Shown in pieces: positions 9,426 to 19,225 of a DNA stretch of 64,000 nt. How positions within the stretch are numbered: the first letter of the stretch is position 1; every line of letters starts with the position of its first letter. The position numbers and the translations under genes are program-made. The stretch lies in assembly GCF_001687105.1 (NCBI RefSeq), contig NZ_CP014595.1:372001-436000 (forward strand), written 5' to 3'. The notes beneath the pieces are model-generated. The model made no database searches, was not told where the DNA came from, and saw only the letters and a program-made list of their open reading frames with translations. This DNA is from Salipiger sp. CCB-MM3 (GTDB taxonomy: Bacteria; Pseudomonadota; Alphaproteobacteria; Rhodobacterales; Rhodobacteraceae).

Positions 9426-10799
9426 TTACATCAGTTTGCGGCGGCGTGTCACGCGAATATCCAGATCCGTGATCTTCTTACGCAAGGTATTGCGGTTGAT
9501 GCCAAGCAGATCAGCACATTTCGCCTGATTCCCGCCGGTTGCCTCTAGGGCAATCTCGATCAAAGGCGCCTCGACCTCTTTCAGGATGCGCGCATAGAGC
9601 CCCGGTGCCGGCAACATATTGCCGTGCAGATCGAAGTAACGGCGCAGGTGACGGGCCACCGATGTGCTCAGTTTCTCGCTGTCGCCGCCGCGCAGGATCG
9701 GTCCGGTGTCGGGCTGGTTGCCCAGCACCGCCTCAACTTCGGCGCGGCTGATCTCTTCGGCGCGGCTGGTCAGCGACAGGCGGCGCACCGAGTTCTCGAG
9801 TTGCCGCACGTTGCCCGGCCAGCTGTAGGCGCGGAAAAGCTCAGCGGCATCCTTCGACAGCCAGCGTTTCGAAGCGCCCTCGCGCTCGGCCCGCTGCAGA
9901 AAGTGATCGGTGAGCAGCGCGATATCCTCGACCCGCTCGCGCAGGCTCGGCACGTTGATCGTCGCGCCCGACAGGCGGTAGTAAAGGTCCTGCCGCACGG
10001 CGCCCTCTTCCATCGCCTGCGCCAGATCGCCCTGGCTGGTGGCCATGAAGCGCGGCACATGCTCGCCCGGAATGTCCATCATGCGCACCACGCGCGCTTG
10101 GATTTCATCGGGGATATCGGTGATCTCGTCGATCAGCAGCGTGCCACCCTTGACCCGCGCCAGCACCCGCGCCGGCCCTTCGAGGTCAGACAGGTCCGCG
10201 CCGGTCACGGTGATGAACGGCAGCGTGCGGCGGTCCGAGAAATCGTGGATCGCGCGGGCGATCAGCGATTTTCCCGTGCCGCTCTCGCCAGAGATCAGCA
10301 CCGGCAGATCGGTGTTCATCACCTTGGCGACAAGGCGATAGAGCGCCTGCATCGCCGGGGTCTTGCCAACCAGCGGCAGCTCGTCCGGGCCATCGGCACC
10401 GATCGTCGCGACCTCTTCACGCTTGGGCGTGCGGTTGCGGTTGTCGAGCGCCTTGGCGGTGCGTTTCATCAGATCGGGCAGATCGAAAGGCTTGGGCAGA
10501 TAATCGTAGGCCTCTGCCTCTGCGGCCTGAATGGCCGTCATGATGGTGTTCTGCGCCGAGATCACGATGACCGGCAGATCGGGCCGGTCCTGATGGATTT
10601 TCGGCAGCATTTCCAGCCCGTTGCCATCGGGCATGACGACGTCGGAGATCACCACGTCACCCTTGCCTTCGCCGACCCAGCGCATCAGCGTGGTGAGCGA
10701 CGAGGTCGCATGCACCTTGCAGCCGGCGCGGGTCAACGCCTGGGTCAGCACCGTGCGGATTGTGCGGTCGTCGTCAGCGACAAGTACGGTCCCGTCCAT
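9426..10799 (-). CDS. ntrC: Nitrogen regulation response regulator NtrC
   Basis: NtrC, phosphorylated by NtrB when nitrogen is scarce, activates nitrogen assimilation genes. The 457 residues have a receiver domain with D53 (VVISDVVMP), an AAA+ domain with Walker A GESGTGKS (171-178) and Walker [12 protein letters not shown] (218-228), and a Fis-type helix-turn-helix at the C-terminus ([20 protein letters not shown]). The GAFTGA segment is missing and the stretch between the Walker motifs is shortened. This is the form known from Rhodobacter capsulatus, whose NtrC works with the housekeeping sigma-70 polymerase instead of sigma-54. It directly abuts ntrB. Confidence 0.96.
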   Translation of the reverse strand: MDGTVLVADDDRTIRTVLTQALTRAGCKVHATSSLTTLMRWVGEGKGDVVISDVVMPDGNGLEMLPKIHQDRPDLPVIVISAQNTIMTAIQAAEAEAYDYLPKPFDLPDLMKRTAKALDNRNRTPKREEVATIGADGPDELPLVGKTPAMQALYRLVAKVMNTDLPVLISGESGTGKSLIARAIHDFSDRRTLPFITVTGADLSDLEGPARVLARVKGGTLLIDEITDIPDEIQARVVRMMDIPGEHVPRFMATSQGDLAQAMEEGAVRQDLYYRLSGATINVPSLRERVEDIALLTDHFLQRAEREGASKRWLSKDAAELFRAYSWPGNVRQLENSVRRLSLTSRAEEISRAEVEAVLGNQPDTGPILRGGDSEKLSTSVARHLRRYFDLHGNMLPAPGLYARILKEVEAPLIEIALEATGGNQAKCADLLGINRNTLRKKITDLDIRVTRRRKLM

Positions 10800-11891
10800 T
10801 TACCTGTTCTCCTCAATCTCGCGCGGGGCGCGCGGCAGTGAAATGCGAAAGACCGTGCGGCCGGGGACCGAGTCCACCGAGATCCAGCCGTCGTGGTCGG
10901 AAATGATCTTGGACACCAGCGCGAGGCCAAGCCCGGTGCCGTTTTCCTTGCCGGATACGAAGGGGTCGAACACGTCGCCCTTGATATCCTCGGGCAGGCC
11001 GGGGCCGTCGTCGATCACTTCGATCTGCAGCGGCAGCTTCTGGGTCGAGCCGTCGGGGCGGCGCATCCGGAAGCTGTGCTCATAGAAAGTGTGCAGGCGG
11101 ATCGTGCCGCCCTCTTTCGGGTCGGCGGCCTCGGCGGCGTTCTTCAGAAGGTTCAGCACCACCTGCAAAAGCTGATCCGGATCGCCATGGGCGAGCGGCA
11201 GCGAGGGGTCGTAATCCTCGACGAACTTCATATGCGCGCCAACGCCCAACTGGGTCGAGCGGCGGGCGCGGTCCAGCACGTCGTGCAGGTTGACCGGTTT
11301 TTTTTCCGGCGCCGAGAGATTGCCGAACTGTTCCACCTGCTCCAGCAGCTTCACGATGCGGCGGGTCTCGGCGACGATCAGATCGGTCAGCTCCAGATCT
11401 TCCTTGCTGAGGTTCATCGACAGCAACTGCGCCGCGCCGGTGATCCCCGCCAGCGGGTTCTTGATCTCATGCGCCAGCATCTCGGCCATGCCGATAGCCG
11501 ATTTCGCGGCGGATTTCACCGAATGGCTCTGGGTCATGCGCCCGGCCAGTTCGCGCGGGCTAATCAGCATGATGAACCAGCCGGGATAGTTCTGCACCGG
11601 CGCAAGCTGCAGGTTGCACACCAGCGGCGGGCGGCTGCCGGTGCCCACGTCGACATCATTGACGAAGAGCGGCGTGCCATGTTCGCGGGCGCGGCCAAGG
11701 CTCTCTTCGAGCGGCGCATCCACGGCGAGACGGTCCCAGATCGGCTGGCCCACCAGCCATTTCGCCGAGTTGTTCATGAAGCCTTCGGCAGCCGGGTTCA
11801 TGTCGGCGATGCGCTCTTCGGCATCCAGCAGGATCGCGGGCACTGGAAGCGACGACCAAAGCTGCATCAGCAATTCATTGTTCGTGCTCAT
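10800..11891 (-). CDS. ntrB: Nitrogen regulation sensor histidine kinase NtrB
   Basis: NtrB is the cytoplasmic kinase/phosphatase that controls NtrC phosphorylation in response to PII signalling proteins. The 363 residues have an N-terminal PAS-like domain (about 10-110), the phospho-acceptor His in [12 protein letters not shown] (H141), and an ATPase domain with [18 protein letters not shown] and GTGLGLALV. No membrane segment is present. The ATG at 11891 overlaps the dusB stop by 4 bases and the TAA is immediately followed by the ntrC start, so dusB-ntrB-ntrC form one tightly coupled unit. Confidence 0.96.
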   Translation of the reverse strand: MSTNNELLMQLWSSLPVPAILLDAEERIADMNPAAEGFMNNSAKWLVGQPIWDRLAVDAPLEESLGRAREHGTPLFVNDVDVGTGSRPPLVCNLQLAPVQNYPGWFIMLISPRELAGRMTQSHSVKSAAKSAIGMAEMLAHEIKNPLAGITGAAQLLSMNLSKEDLELTDLIVAETRRIVKLLEQVEQFGNLSAPEKKPVNLHDVLDRARRSTQLGVGAHMKFVEDYDPSLPLAHGDPDQLLQVVLNLLKNAAEAADPKEGGTIRLHTFYEHSFRMRRPDGSTQKLPLQIEVIDDGPGLPEDIKGDVFDPFVSGKENGTGLGLALVSKIISDHDGWISVDSVPGRTVFRISLPRAPREIEENR

Positions 11892-12871
11892 GCCGCGACC
11901 TTCAGATCGGCGTCCAGCGCCTCGTTGAGCAGGCGCAGCGTGACCGCCGGATCGCGTTCGGTCAGGATGCGTTTGCGCAGGCCCGGCTCGGGCGCTGCGT
12001 GATCCATGTACCAGCCCAAATGCTTGCGCGCGACACGGCCGCCCAAGTCCTTGCCGTAAAATCTCAGCATCGCCTCGTAATGCTCTGCAACCATTTGGTA
12101 AAATGCCTTTCCTTCCGGCACCTCAGGTGCCGCTGTCCCATAGAGCTCCGACGCAATCTGCGCGAGCCGCCAAGGTGCGCCCTGCGCCCCGCGCCCGACC
12201 ATGACACCTGCGGCGCCAGAGGCCTTCAGCGCGGCCCGCGCCGTGGCCGCATCGACAATGTCGCCATTGGCGATCACCGGGATCGACACCGCCTCGACGA
12301 CCTCGCGGATCGCCGCCCAATCGGCAGAGCCTTTGTAGAACTGGCAGCGCGTGCGCCCGTGGATCACGATCATCTTCACGCCCGCCGCCTCGGCCCGCTT
12401 GGCGATCTCGGCGGCGTTCAGGCAATCGCCGTCCCAGCCAAGCCGCGTCTTCAACGTCACCGGCAGATCGACCGCGCCGACAACCGCTTCGATCAGCCGC
12501 AGGGCGTGATCCGGCTCGCGCATCAACGCCGATCCCGACCAGCCGCCCGTCACCTTCTTGGCCGGGCAGCCCATGTTAATGTCGATGACCTTGGCCCCCA
12601 TGCCCGCCACATGGCGCGCGGTTTCGGCCATCGGCTCGGGCGCGCGCCCGGCAAGCTGGACAGAGGTGTTCTCGATGCCAGCGCCCAGTTCGGCCTTCTC
12701 GCGGGTTCCCGGGCGCGCGGTGAGAAACTCGCCGCTGGCGATCATTTCCGACACCACAAGCCCCGCGCCAAAGCGCGACACCAGCGTGCGGAAGGGCAGA
12801 TCGGTGATTCCCGCCAGCGGAGCCAGCAGGACCGGGGGTTCGATGAGTCTGTCACCCAGCGAGAAGTTCAA
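11888..12871 (-). CDS. dusB: tRNA-dihydrouridine synthase DusB (NifR3)
   Basis: DusB is an FMN enzyme that reduces specific uridines of tRNA to dihydrouridine. The 327 residues show the TIM-barrel start [15 protein letters not shown] (16-30), the catalytic cysteine in [13 protein letters not shown] (C102) and the FMN-phosphate region [11 protein letters not shown] and VMVGRGAQG. It was first named nifR3 in Rhodobacter because it heads the ntrBC operon, as here. The only suitable start is TTG at 12871, preceded by AGGAATAGGCGC; this is less certain than an ATG. The 175 bases upstream, shared with the divergent ispDF gene, should hold the operon promoter. Confidence 0.93.
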   Translation of the reverse strand: MNFSLGDRLIEPPVLLAPLAGITDLPFRTLVSRFGAGLVVSEMIASGEFLTARPGTREKAELGAGIENTSVQLAGRAPEPMAETARHVAGMGAKVIDINMGCPAKKVTGGWSGSALMREPDHALRLIEAVVGAVDLPVTLKTRLGWDGDCLNAAEIAKRAEAAGVKMIVIHGRTRCQFYKGSADWAAIREVVEAVSIPVIANGDIVDAATARAALKASGAAGVMVGRGAQGAPWRLAQIASELYGTAAPEVPEGKAFYQMVAEHYEAMLRFYGKDLGGRVARKHLGWYMDHAAPEPGLRKRILTERDPAVTLRLLNEALDADLKVAA

Positions 12872-13046
12872 GCGCCTATTCCTTGTGCAGTTGCTTGGGA
12901 GTTAACGTGCCTCCGCCGCGTGTTCAATCATTTGGGGACATTAGCTGCGCACGCAAGGCGGTAGTGCCTAAAAAATAATCACCCCACCGCCGGAGATTGC
13001 ACCGCCCTGCGCCAGCGCCTAGAGAGGGACGCCGGAGGTCAACACC

Positions 13047-14228
13047 ATGGAAACAGCCGCGGAAACAGCCGCAATCATCGTCGCCGCAGGGCGCGGCACC
13101 CGCGCCGGTGGCGGGCTGCCAAAGCAATGGCGCGACATTGCGGCGCGCCCGGTTGCGCGCTGGACGCTCGAGGCCTTTGCCGCCCGCTGCCCGATTGTGC
13201 TCGTGGTCCACCCCGACGACCGCGCGCGGGCCGAGTCGGTCTGCGATGGCCTGCCAGTCACATTGGTGAGCGGCGCTGCGGATCGCGCGGGCTCTGTTCG
13301 CGCCGGGCTCGAGGCACTGGCCGCCGCCCCGCCGCGCAAGGTGCTGATCCATGATGTCGCCCGGCCCTGCGTCTCGCCGCAGATCATCGACGCCGTGCTG
13401 GCCGCGCTCGACAGCGCGCCGGGCGCCGCGCCCGCGCTGCCGGTCACCGATGCGCTCTGGACCGGCGCGGGCGGCGAAGTCACCGGCACGCAGGACCGCA
13501 GCGGCCTTTTCCGCGCGCAGACCCCGCAGGGCTTTCACTACACAGCCATCCGCGCCGCCCATGCGGCGCATCCCGGCGGTGCCGCCGATGACGTCGAGGT
13601 GGCGCGCGCCGCCGGACTTGCGGTGCGCATCGTTCCCGGCGAAGAGCGCAACCTCAAGATCACCGGCCCCGAAGATTTCGCCCGGGCCGAAACCTATCTG
13701 CTGTCCGCCACGGACAGCGCCAAAGACCCCCTCAAGCAGGAGACCGCCATGGATATCCGCCTCGGCAATGGCTACGACGTGCACCGTTTCGGCGAGGGAG
13801 ACCACGTGGTGCTCTGCGGTGTGAAAGTGCCGCATGGGCGCGGCCTGCAGGGTCATTCCGACGCCGACGTCGGGATGCATGCGGTCACCGATGCGCTTTA
13901 CGGCGCGCTGGCCGAGGGCGACATCGGCCGTCACTTCCCGCCCAGCGATCCGCAGTGGAAAGGCGCCGCGTCAGAGATTTTCCTGCGCCATGCGGTCGAT
14001 CTGGCCCGCGCCAAGGGCTACACAATCTCCAACATCGACCTGACGCTGATCTGCGAGCGCCCCAAGATCGGCCCCCATGCCGCCGCCATGATGGCCGAGA
14101 TGGGCCGGATCATGGATCTCTCGCAGGACCGCGTCTCGGTCAAGGCGACCACCTCCGAACGGCTGGGCTTCACCGGCCGCGAGGAAGGCATCGCCGCCAT
14201 TGCAACCGCTACGCTGGTGAAGCCATGA
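13047..14228 (+). CDS. ispDF: Bifunctional IspD/IspF isoprenoid enzyme
   Basis: This fused protein catalyses two steps of the methylerythritol phosphate pathway: CDP-methylerythritol formation (IspD) and cyclization to 2-C-methylerythritol 2,4-cyclodiphosphate (IspF). Residues 1-225 are IspD, with the CTP-binding loop [16 protein letters not shown] and the IHDVARP motif near 101-107. IspF begins at about M235, with the zinc site D244/H246 in GYDVHRF and H278 in SDADVGMH. The 393-residue length fits known IspDF fusions of alphaproteobacteria. The ATG has a GGAGGT sequence upstream. Its TGA overlaps the pgpA start by 4 bases. Confidence 0.97.
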   Translation: METAAETAAIIVAAGRGTRAGGGLPKQWRDIAARPVARWTLEAFAARCPIVLVVHPDDRARAESVCDGLPVTLVSGAADRAGSVRAGLEALAAAPPRKVLIHDVARPCVSPQIIDAVLAALDSAPGAAPALPVTDALWTGAGGEVTGTQDRSGLFRAQTPQGFHYTAIRAAHAAHPGGAADDVEVARAAGLAVRIVPGEERNLKITGPEDFARAETYLLSATDSAKDPLKQETAMDIRLGNGYDVHRFGEGDHVVLCGVKVPHGRGLQGHSDADVGMHAVTDALYGALAEGDIGRHFPPSDPQWKGAASEIFLRHAVDLARAKGYTISNIDLTLICERPKIGPHAAAMMAEMGRIMDLSQDRVSVKATTSERLGFTGREEGIAAIATATLVKP

Positions 14229-14710
14229 GACTGATCGCAACCTTCTTCTACACCGGGCTGATGCGCCCCGCGCCGGGCACCTGGGGCTCGCTTGCCGCTC
14301 TGCCCGCCGCCTATCTGCTGCTGGTGCTGGGCGGCTTCTGGCTGCTGCTCGCCGCCACCGTGCTGGCCTTCGTGCTGGGTTATATCGCCACGCAAAAGCT
14401 GACCGCAGGCGGCGAGGATGAGGATCCGTCGTGGATCGTCATCGACGAGGTGGTCGGCCAATGGATCGCGCTCTATCCCGTCGCCTATGGCGCGATGATG
14501 ATGGGCGCAGAGTTCTGGCGGCTCTGGCCGGGCTGGGTCTCGGCGTTTTTCCTGTTCCGCCTGTTCGACATCTGGAAGCCCTCGCTGGTGGGCTGGGCTG
14601 ACCGTCGCGGCGACGCCATGGGCGTGATGCTCGACGATGTGATCGCCGGGATCTTCGCCGCCATCGTCACCATCATCCTCGCCGGCATCGCGCACGGCTT
14701 TCTGATGTGA
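14225..14710 (+). CDS. pgpA: Phosphatidylglycerophosphatase A
   Basis: PgpA removes the phosphate from phosphatidylglycerophosphate to give phosphatidylglycerol, at the inner membrane. The 161 residues include the family motifs [11 protein letters not shown] (near 16-26) and [10 protein letters not shown] (near 71-80) and several hydrophobic segments; the [10 protein letters not shown] and [10 protein letters not shown] motifs near the C-terminal half are also typical. The frame is open further upstream, but the ATG at 14225 overlapping the ispDF stop matches the conserved N-terminus. It is followed by the cinA-type gene with a near overlap, suggesting one operon. Confidence 0.93.
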   Translation: MRLIATFFYTGLMRPAPGTWGSLAALPAAYLLLVLGGFWLLLAATVLAFVLGYIATQKLTAGGEDEDPSWIVIDEVVGQWIALYPVAYGAMMMGAEFWRLWPGWVSAFFLFRLFDIWKPSLVGWADRRGDAMGVMLDDVIAGIFAAIVTIILAGIAHGFLM

Positions 14711-14718
14711 GGCCTGCC

Positions 14719-15192
14719 ATGACCGAAGATCTGTCCAAAGACATCCTCGCCCGCGCCATGGCCGCCGGCCAGCGCGTCACCACCGCCGAAAGCTGCACCG
14801 GCGGCATGGTCGCTGCGGCGATCACCGATATCGCGGGCTCGTCGAACATCTTCGACCGGGGCTTCGTGACCTATTCCAACGCCGCAAAGCAGGACATGCT
14901 GGGCGTTCAGGCCACCACGCTCAAAGCGCATGGGGCCGTGTCCGAAGAGGTTGCTGCCGAAATGGCGAAAGGCGCGCGCCGCGCCGCAGAGGCCGATCTG
15001 GCGGTGGCGATCTCGGGCATCGCGGGCCCCGGCGGGTCCGGGCATAAGCCCGAGGGCCGCGTCTGCTTTGGCCTTGCCAGCGCGGGCGGTGTCAGCACCG
15101 AGACGGTGGAGTTCGGCGCGCTTGGCCGCGCGGGCGTGCGCGCCGCCGCCACGCGCCATGCGCTGCAGTTGCTGCTGGACGCCCTGCCCTGA
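14719..15192 (+). CDS. CinA C-terminal type nicotinamide-nucleotide amidohydrolase
   Basis: Proteins of this family (CinA C-terminal domain, PncC in E. coli) deamidate nicotinamide mononucleotide in pyridine nucleotide recycling. The 157 residues are the stand-alone domain, with signature TAESCTGGMVAAAITD and the later FVTYSNAAKQDMLGV and ISGIAGPGG motifs. The N-terminal molybdopterin-like domain of full CinA is absent. A GTG at 14707 would add four residues, but the ATG at 14719 has GTGAGG at a good distance and is preferred. It converges on ratA with only 12 bases between stops. Confidence 0.9.
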   Translation: MTEDLSKDILARAMAAGQRVTTAESCTGGMVAAAITDIAGSSNIFDRGFVTYSNAAKQDMLGVQATTLKAHGAVSEEVAAEMAKGARRAAEADLAVAISGIAGPGGSGHKPEGRVCFGLASAGGVSTETVEFGALGRAGVRAAATRHALQLLLDALP

Positions 15193-15204
15193 TCGCCGGG
15201 CAGC

Positions 15205-15651
15205 TCAGCCGTAAAGCTCTGCCGCCCGCCGCTCGAAGGCACGCACGATGCGCTGCATCGCCTCGTAGAAGAACATCCCGGCGGCGCTCTGCAGCAGCCG
15301 GTTCTTGAACTCGAAATCCACGAAGAAATGCACGTCGACGCCGCCCTCGGGCGCGTCCTCGAAATGCCATTTCGAGATCATGTGCTTGAACGGACCGTCG
15401 AGATACTCGGTGTCGATCTTCTTGTCGTCGGGCCAGAGCGTCACACGGCTGCCAAAGCGTTCGCGGAACACTTTGAAGCTGATCACCAGATCGGCCAGCA
15501 TCACCTCATGATCGCCCATATCGTCGCGCGAACGGATCCGCGCCGCTGCCGTCCAAGGCAGAAACTTCGGATAGTTCGCGACATCCGCCACGAGGTCATA
15601 CATCTGCTGCGCCGTGTACGGCAGGCGCTTCGTCTCGGAGTGGGTCGGCAT
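15205..15651 (-). CDS. RatA/Coq10-type START-domain protein
   Basis: The 148 residues form a single START/polyketide-cyclase-like fold as found in the Coq10/RatA family. Mitochondrial and bacterial Coq10 proteins bind ubiquinone and help its use in respiration; E. coli RatA was described as a ribosome-association toxin. Typical segments are the N-terminal [20 protein letters not shown] and LPW, and the C-terminal [16 protein letters not shown]. In alphaproteobacteria a ubiquinone-related role is more plausible than a toxin because no antitoxin gene is next to it. It is divergent from hpt across 70 bases. Confidence 0.88.
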   Translation of the reverse strand: MPTHSETKRLPYTAQQMYDLVADVANYPKFLPWTAAARIRSRDDMGDHEVMLADLVISFKVFRERFGSRVTLWPDDKKIDTEYLDGPFKHMISKWHFEDAPEGGVDVHFFVDFEFKNRLLQSAAGMFFYEAMQRIVRAFERRAAELYG

Positions 15652-15721
15652 GTCGCCCCTTTATCGCGTGACAATGTCCGCACATTTCCTATGCTGCGCG
15701 CGGATTTTCAAGGGGAGAACC

Positions 15722-16288
15722 ATGGCAGAGAAGCCATATGTCGTAGACCAGATGATTTCGGCCAAAACCATCGCGGCGCGGATCGAAGATCTGGCACGCG
15801 AAATCGAAGTCGAATTTTCCGACACCGAAAAGCTGGTGGTCGTGGGCCTGCTGCGAGGCAGCTTCGTGTTCATCGCCGATCTGGTGCGCGAGCTTGATCT
15901 GGCGGTGGAAGTGGATTTCCTCGAAGCCTCCTCTTACGGCGACGGCATGGAATCGAGCCGCGAGGTGCGCATCCTCAAGGACCTGCGCTCGCCGATCGAG
16001 GGGCGCGACGTTCTGGTGGTCGAGGATATCGTCGACACCGGCTTTACGCTCAGCCATGTGATCCAGCTGATGCAGAGCCGCAAGCCGCGCAAACTGCGTA
16101 CCATCGCGCTGCTCGACAAGCCCGCACGGCGCGAGGTGCAGCTGACCGCCGACTGGATCGGTTTTGAGATTCCTGACGAATTTATAGTGGGTTACGGCAT
16201 CGACTTCGCGCAAAGGAATAGGAACCTTCCGTTCATCGGCAAGGTGCGGTTCCCCGAAGACGGCGACGCGGACACAAGCGGCGCATGA
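15722..16288 (+). CDS. hpt: Hypoxanthine phosphoribosyltransferase
   Basis: This purine-salvage enzyme makes IMP or GMP from hypoxanthine or guanine and PRPP. The 188 residues contain the PRPP-binding motif [14 protein letters not shown] and the upstream [16 protein letters not shown] loop, the two hallmarks of HPRT. The frame is open upstream of 15722, but the ATG there is preceded by AAGGGGAGAACC, a good ribosome-binding site, and starts at the conserved N-terminus. Its stop overlaps the next small gene by 4 bases. Confidence 0.94.
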   Translation: MAEKPYVVDQMISAKTIAARIEDLAREIEVEFSDTEKLVVVGLLRGSFVFIADLVRELDLAVEVDFLEASSYGDGMESSREVRILKDLRSPIEGRDVLVVEDIVDTGFTLSHVIQLMQSRKPRKLRTIALLDKPARREVQLTADWIGFEIPDEFIVGYGIDFAQRNRNLPFIGKVRFPEDGDADTSGA

Positions 16289-16470
16289 ACCAGATGTGGC
16301 TCTTACGGATGGCGCGCTGGCTGCGCCATCCACCCTCGCCGAAACGGGTGAAACTGGTGCTTGTGGTGCTCGCCGCCTGTCTTGCGCTTTACGCCGTCGA
16401 GCGGTGGATCGGCTGGCCCGACGCATTGACCGCCGAGCGGATGCGGGCGCCCATGCGGGTCAGCCAGTAA
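16285..16470 (+). CDS. Small single-span membrane protein of unknown function
   Basis: A 61-residue product with a basic N-terminal part ([15 protein letters not shown]), one hydrophobic helix (about residues 23-38, [16 protein letters not shown]) and a short polar tail. The ATG overlaps the hpt stop by 4 bases, so translation is coupled and the frame is likely real. I do not recognise a family. The next gene starts 242 bases later, so the hpt transcript probably ends after this gene. Confidence 0.65.
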   Translation: MNQMWLLRMARWLRHPPSPKRVKLVLVVLAACLALYAVERWIGWPDALTAERMRAPMRVSQ

Positions 16471-16712
16471 CAGCGCGCGATAAAGTTACCTAGGGCAAGC
16501 TATGTTCTTTCATCAAGAGAGCTTCGCCCAACAAGTCACTATAATTGTAAGAAAAACGCTCATCGCACCCCGCCTCCTTATGCAACCGGTTCGCGGTTGC
16601 CCGGCACCTCCCTGGAACCTGACAAGGCTTGATCGCACCCGGTGCTCCGCTACCCTCTGACGCGCAAGTGTTTTGAAGGACAGCCCGCTTTCGGGAGGAA
16701 AGGGAGTTTCCA
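16471..16712. other. Intergenic region before the cytochrome c' gene
   Basis: This 242-base stretch holds no convincing gene. It has a hairpin at 16582-16600 (GCAACCG, 5-base loop, CGGTTGC) and, just before the cytochrome gene, GGGAGGAAAGGGAG as ribosome-binding sequence. A promoter for the two cytochrome genes is expected here. I looked for SRP RNA, 6S RNA and tRNA signatures and saw none. Confidence 0.4.
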
Positions 16713-17171
16713 ATGAAGACCACGATTGCCGCCCTCGCCGCGCTCGCCACTTTGGGCAGCGCCGCCGCCGCCACCGCGCAGGACCTGCCCGCGCCGGTCA
16801 AGGCACGTCAGGGCCAGTTCCGGATCATGGCGATCAATCTCGGCATTCTTGGCGACATGGCCCAAGGCAAGACCGCCTATGACGCCGATGCCGCGCAAAA
16901 GGCCGCCGACTCGCTGGTCGGCGTGTCGATGATTGACGAAGCGCCCCTCTTCGCCGAGGGCACCTCGGAGATGGACATCGACGGCACCCGCGCCAAGGCG
17001 GAAATCTGGGACAGTTGGGACGATTTCGCCAGCAAGTGGAGCGGCTTCGGTGAGGCTGCCGCCAACATGCAGCAGGTCGCGGCGACTGGTCAGGAGGCGC
17101 TTGGCCCAGCGATGGGGCAACTCGGCGGCGCCTGTAAGGCGTGCCACGACACTTACCGCGCGCCCGAGTAA
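16713..17171 (+). CDS. Cytochrome c' family (class II) protein
   Basis: The 152-residue precursor has a Sec signal peptide (MKTTIAALAALATLGSAAAA, cleaved near TAQ-D) and a single C-terminal heme site CKACH at 141-145, followed by the DTYR segment usual for cytochrome c'/c556. The body is alpha-helical with tryptophans typical of the four-helix bundle. These periplasmic cytochromes bind NO or act as electron carriers. It is 3 bases upstream of a diheme cytochrome c, so the two are probably co-transcribed and may exchange electrons. Confidence 0.88.
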   Translation: MKTTIAALAALATLGSAAAATAQDLPAPVKARQGQFRIMAINLGILGDMAQGKTAYDADAAQKAADSLVGVSMIDEAPLFAEGTSEMDIDGTRAKAEIWDSWDDFASKWSGFGEAAANMQQVAATGQEALGPAMGQLGGACKACHDTYRAPE

Positions 17172-17174
17172 GCC

Positions 17175-18071
17175 ATGCGCCGCCTTCTGGGCTTTTCCGT
17201 TCTGGCGGCGCTGGTCGCCGCCGGAGCCCTCTGGCTGATCAGCGCCCCCGACATCCTGCCCGAGAGCGAATTTTCCGGTGACGCCGCCGGTGATCCCGCG
17301 CGCGGCGAGAGTATCTTCACCGCCGCGGGCTGCGCCTCGTGCCACCATGCGCCCGAGAGCGAGGACAAGCTCGTTCTGGCGGGCGGCCAGCGTTTCGCGT
17401 CAGACTTCGGCACGTTCATCGCGCCGAACATCTCGCCCGACCCGGTGCAGGGCATCGGCGCGTGGTCGCTGCACGACTTTGCCAATGCGCTGCTGCGCGG
17501 CGTCTCGCCCGAGGGGCAGCATTATTACCCCGCCTTTCCCTATGGCGCCTACATCCGCATGCAGCCGCAGGACGTGGCGAACCTCTGGAGCTACATCCAA
17601 TCCCTGCCCGCCTCGCAGGAACCGAGCCAGCCGCATGAGGTGGGCTTTCCCTTCAATATCCGGCGCGGGCTTGGACTGTGGAAGCAGCTTTACCTCGATC
17701 CCTCGTGGGTGATGGCCGATGCAGAGACTGAGGAGCTTGCACGCGGGCGCTATCTGGTCGAGGCGCTGGCCCATTGCGGTGAATGCCACACGCCGCGCGA
17801 TGGCTTTGGCGGGCTGCAGCGCGAGGCTTGGCTGACCGGCGCACCGAACCCCTCTGGCGAGGGCTCGATCCCCGCGCTGACGCCGGACAAGCTGAGCTGG
17901 GATGCCGCGTCCATCGCCTATTACCTCGAGACCGGCTTCACCCCCGATTACGACAGCGCTGGCGGCCATATGGTCGCGGTGGTGGAGAATTTCGCCAAGC
18001 TGCCCGCCGAAGACCGGGCGGCGGTGGCGGCCTATGTGAAGGCGCTGCCGGAGGTCGGCGCAATGGAGTAA
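17175..18071 (+). CDS. Diheme c-type cytochrome, membrane-anchored or exported
   Basis: The 298 residues start with a hydrophobic segment (LLGFSVLAALVAAGALWLI) that is either a signal peptide or an anchor, then two class-I cytochrome domains with heme motifs CASCH (about 54-58) and CGECH (about 198-202). Sequence blocks such as ISPDPVQGIGAWSLHDF and PYGAYIRM resemble the cytochrome subunits of alcohol/aldehyde dehydrogenases and related periplasmic electron carriers. The electron donor is unknown; the cytochrome c' just upstream is a candidate partner. Nearness to the sox region suggests, but does not prove, a link to sulfur oxidation. Confidence 0.85.
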   Translation: MRRLLGFSVLAALVAAGALWLISAPDILPESEFSGDAAGDPARGESIFTAAGCASCHHAPESEDKLVLAGGQRFASDFGTFIAPNISPDPVQGIGAWSLHDFANALLRGVSPEGQHYYPAFPYGAYIRMQPQDVANLWSYIQSLPASQEPSQPHEVGFPFNIRRGLGLWKQLYLDPSWVMADAETEELARGRYLVEALAHCGECHTPRDGFGGLQREAWLTGAPNPSGEGSIPALTPDKLSWDAASIAYYLETGFTPDYDSAGGHMVAVVENFAKLPAEDRAAVAAYVKALPEVGAME

Positions 18072-18119
18072 GGCTTTGGCCCTCTTCTGCGGCGCGGCGC
18101 CCTGTGTGGGGCACGGCGC

Positions 18120-18145
18120 CATGCGTATTTGGAAAGAGAAGAAGC
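18120..18145 (+). repeat. Repeat family A, copy 1
   Basis: CATGCGTATTTGGAAAGAGA followed by AGAAGC. This 26-base element recurs at 19226-19252 in opposite orientation and as both arms of the palindrome at 58533-58603. Here it lies between the converging diheme cytochrome and metallo-hydrolase genes. Confidence 0.6.
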
Positions 18146-18173
18146 GGGGGACGGTGCGCTTTTTTTCCCGGCG

Positions 18174-19130
18174 TCAGGCGGGGATGAAGCGGTAGCCGTC
18201 CTGCGTTTTCTCGGCGCGCCCCATGCCGCCCTGCGACAGGTGAAAGCCGATCAGCAGCATCTGCTCCTGCGCCAGCCGGTCCATCAGCGCGCTGCGGGTC
18301 TGCGCGCCGCGGGTCGGGTCCTGATCGGAATTGGCCTCCCAGCCTGGCCGCGCAAAGGCCACGTGATCATTGCCGATGGCATCGCCGATGACCATCGCCG
18401 CCTCGCTGCCCGATCTTAGCTCGAAACTCATATGACCCGGTGTGTGGCCCGGCGTCAGCATCGCAGCCACGCCGGGCAGGATTTCCTCGCCGTCGCCGAA
18501 GCGTTCAATGCGGTCCTCGATCATCTCCATGCGGCGCCGGGCGCCGACGGCGAAGGCCTGCCGCGCGGTGCCGATGGTGCGCGCGGTCTCGGGGTCCCAC
18601 CAATAGTCCCATTCCTGCTGCCCCATGAGGTAGCGCGCCTGCGGGAACACCAGATCGTCGAAATCGTCGAGCAGCCCCCAGAGGTGATCCGGGTGGGCGT
18701 GGGTGAAGACGATGGCGGTCACCTCGTCCGGCGCCACGCCCGCCGCGTCGAGACTGTCTAAGAGCAAGCCCGCGCTCTCCATGAACGTGGAGCCGGACCC
18801 TACATCGAAAAGCACGGTTTGCGTCTCGTCCTGCCAAAGAGTGACATTGCATTCGGGCGTCACCCGCGCCGGGTCGACATGATGCGCCGCGAGGATCTGC
18901 GCCAGTTCCTCCTCGGGCATCCCGGCAAAAAGGAAGGACCCCGGCAGCACGAGATTGCCATCGCTCACCGTGGTCAGCCGGGCCGATCCTATGGCGGTTT
19001 CGGCGACGAGCCGCTGCGGCAGCAAAGGCGCGAGGCTGGCGGCGGCGGCGCTGCGCAGCAGCTGCCTGCGCGACAGGGCGCCTGACAGCCTATGAGGCGA
19101 CGTAATGGGGCGGGCTGGTGAGCGGAACAT
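18174..19130 (-). CDS. Tat-exported MBL-fold metallo-hydrolase
   Basis: A metallo-beta-lactamase-fold hydrolase of 318 residues. The N-terminus has a twin-arginine signal ([18 protein letters not shown], about 20-37), so it acts in the periplasm. The metal-binding motif HAHPDH is at 144-149, with further ligands expected in TPGHTPGH and IGDAIGND. Sox clusters of Paracoccus carry exported metallo-hydrolases (SoxG, SoxH), and this protein may have a similar accessory role, but I cannot assign it to either. A near-match to the sox operator (19144-19159) sits just ahead of its ribosome-binding site GGAGGAGAT. Copies of repeat A flank the gene in opposite orientation. Confidence 0.82.
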   Translation of the reverse strand: MFRSPARPITSPHRLSGALSRRQLLRSAAAASLAPLLPQRLVAETAIGSARLTTVSDGNLVLPGSFLFAGMPEEELAQILAAHHVDPARVTPECNVTLWQDETQTVLFDVGSGSTFMESAGLLLDSLDAAGVAPDEVTAIVFTHAHPDHLWGLLDDFDDLVFPQARYLMGQQEWDYWWDPETARTIGTARQAFAVGARRRMEMIEDRIERFGDGEEILPGVAAMLTPGHTPGHMSFELRSGSEAAMVIGDAIGNDHVAFARPGWEANSDQDPTRGAQTRSALMDRLAQEQMLLIGFHLSQGGMGRAEKTQDGYRFIPA

Positions 19131-19143
19131 GTGATCTCCTCCA

Positions 19144-19159
19144 ATTCACATATTCGCAT
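19144..19159 (-). promoter_or_regulatory. Near-match SoxR-type operator before the metallo-hydrolase gene
   Basis: ATTC-ACATATTC-GCAT, one base off the ATTC-N8-GAAT pattern seen perfectly at soxX and soxB. It lies 14-29 bases upstream of the start codon. On the minus strand it shares the 12-mer ATGCGAATATGT with the soxS-soxV intergenic region. Confidence 0.5.
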
Positions 19160-19225
19160 TCTATGGTGCGACTGCCCGCCCGTGAAGAGAAGACTTTCAT
19201 CGGGCCCAAAAGCACAGCGCCCGCA

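Noticed and set aside
15205..15651. Toxin of a toxin-antitoxin pair (RatA)
   Set aside because: No antitoxin gene is adjacent and the START fold fits Coq10-type ubiquinone binding better in this lineage.
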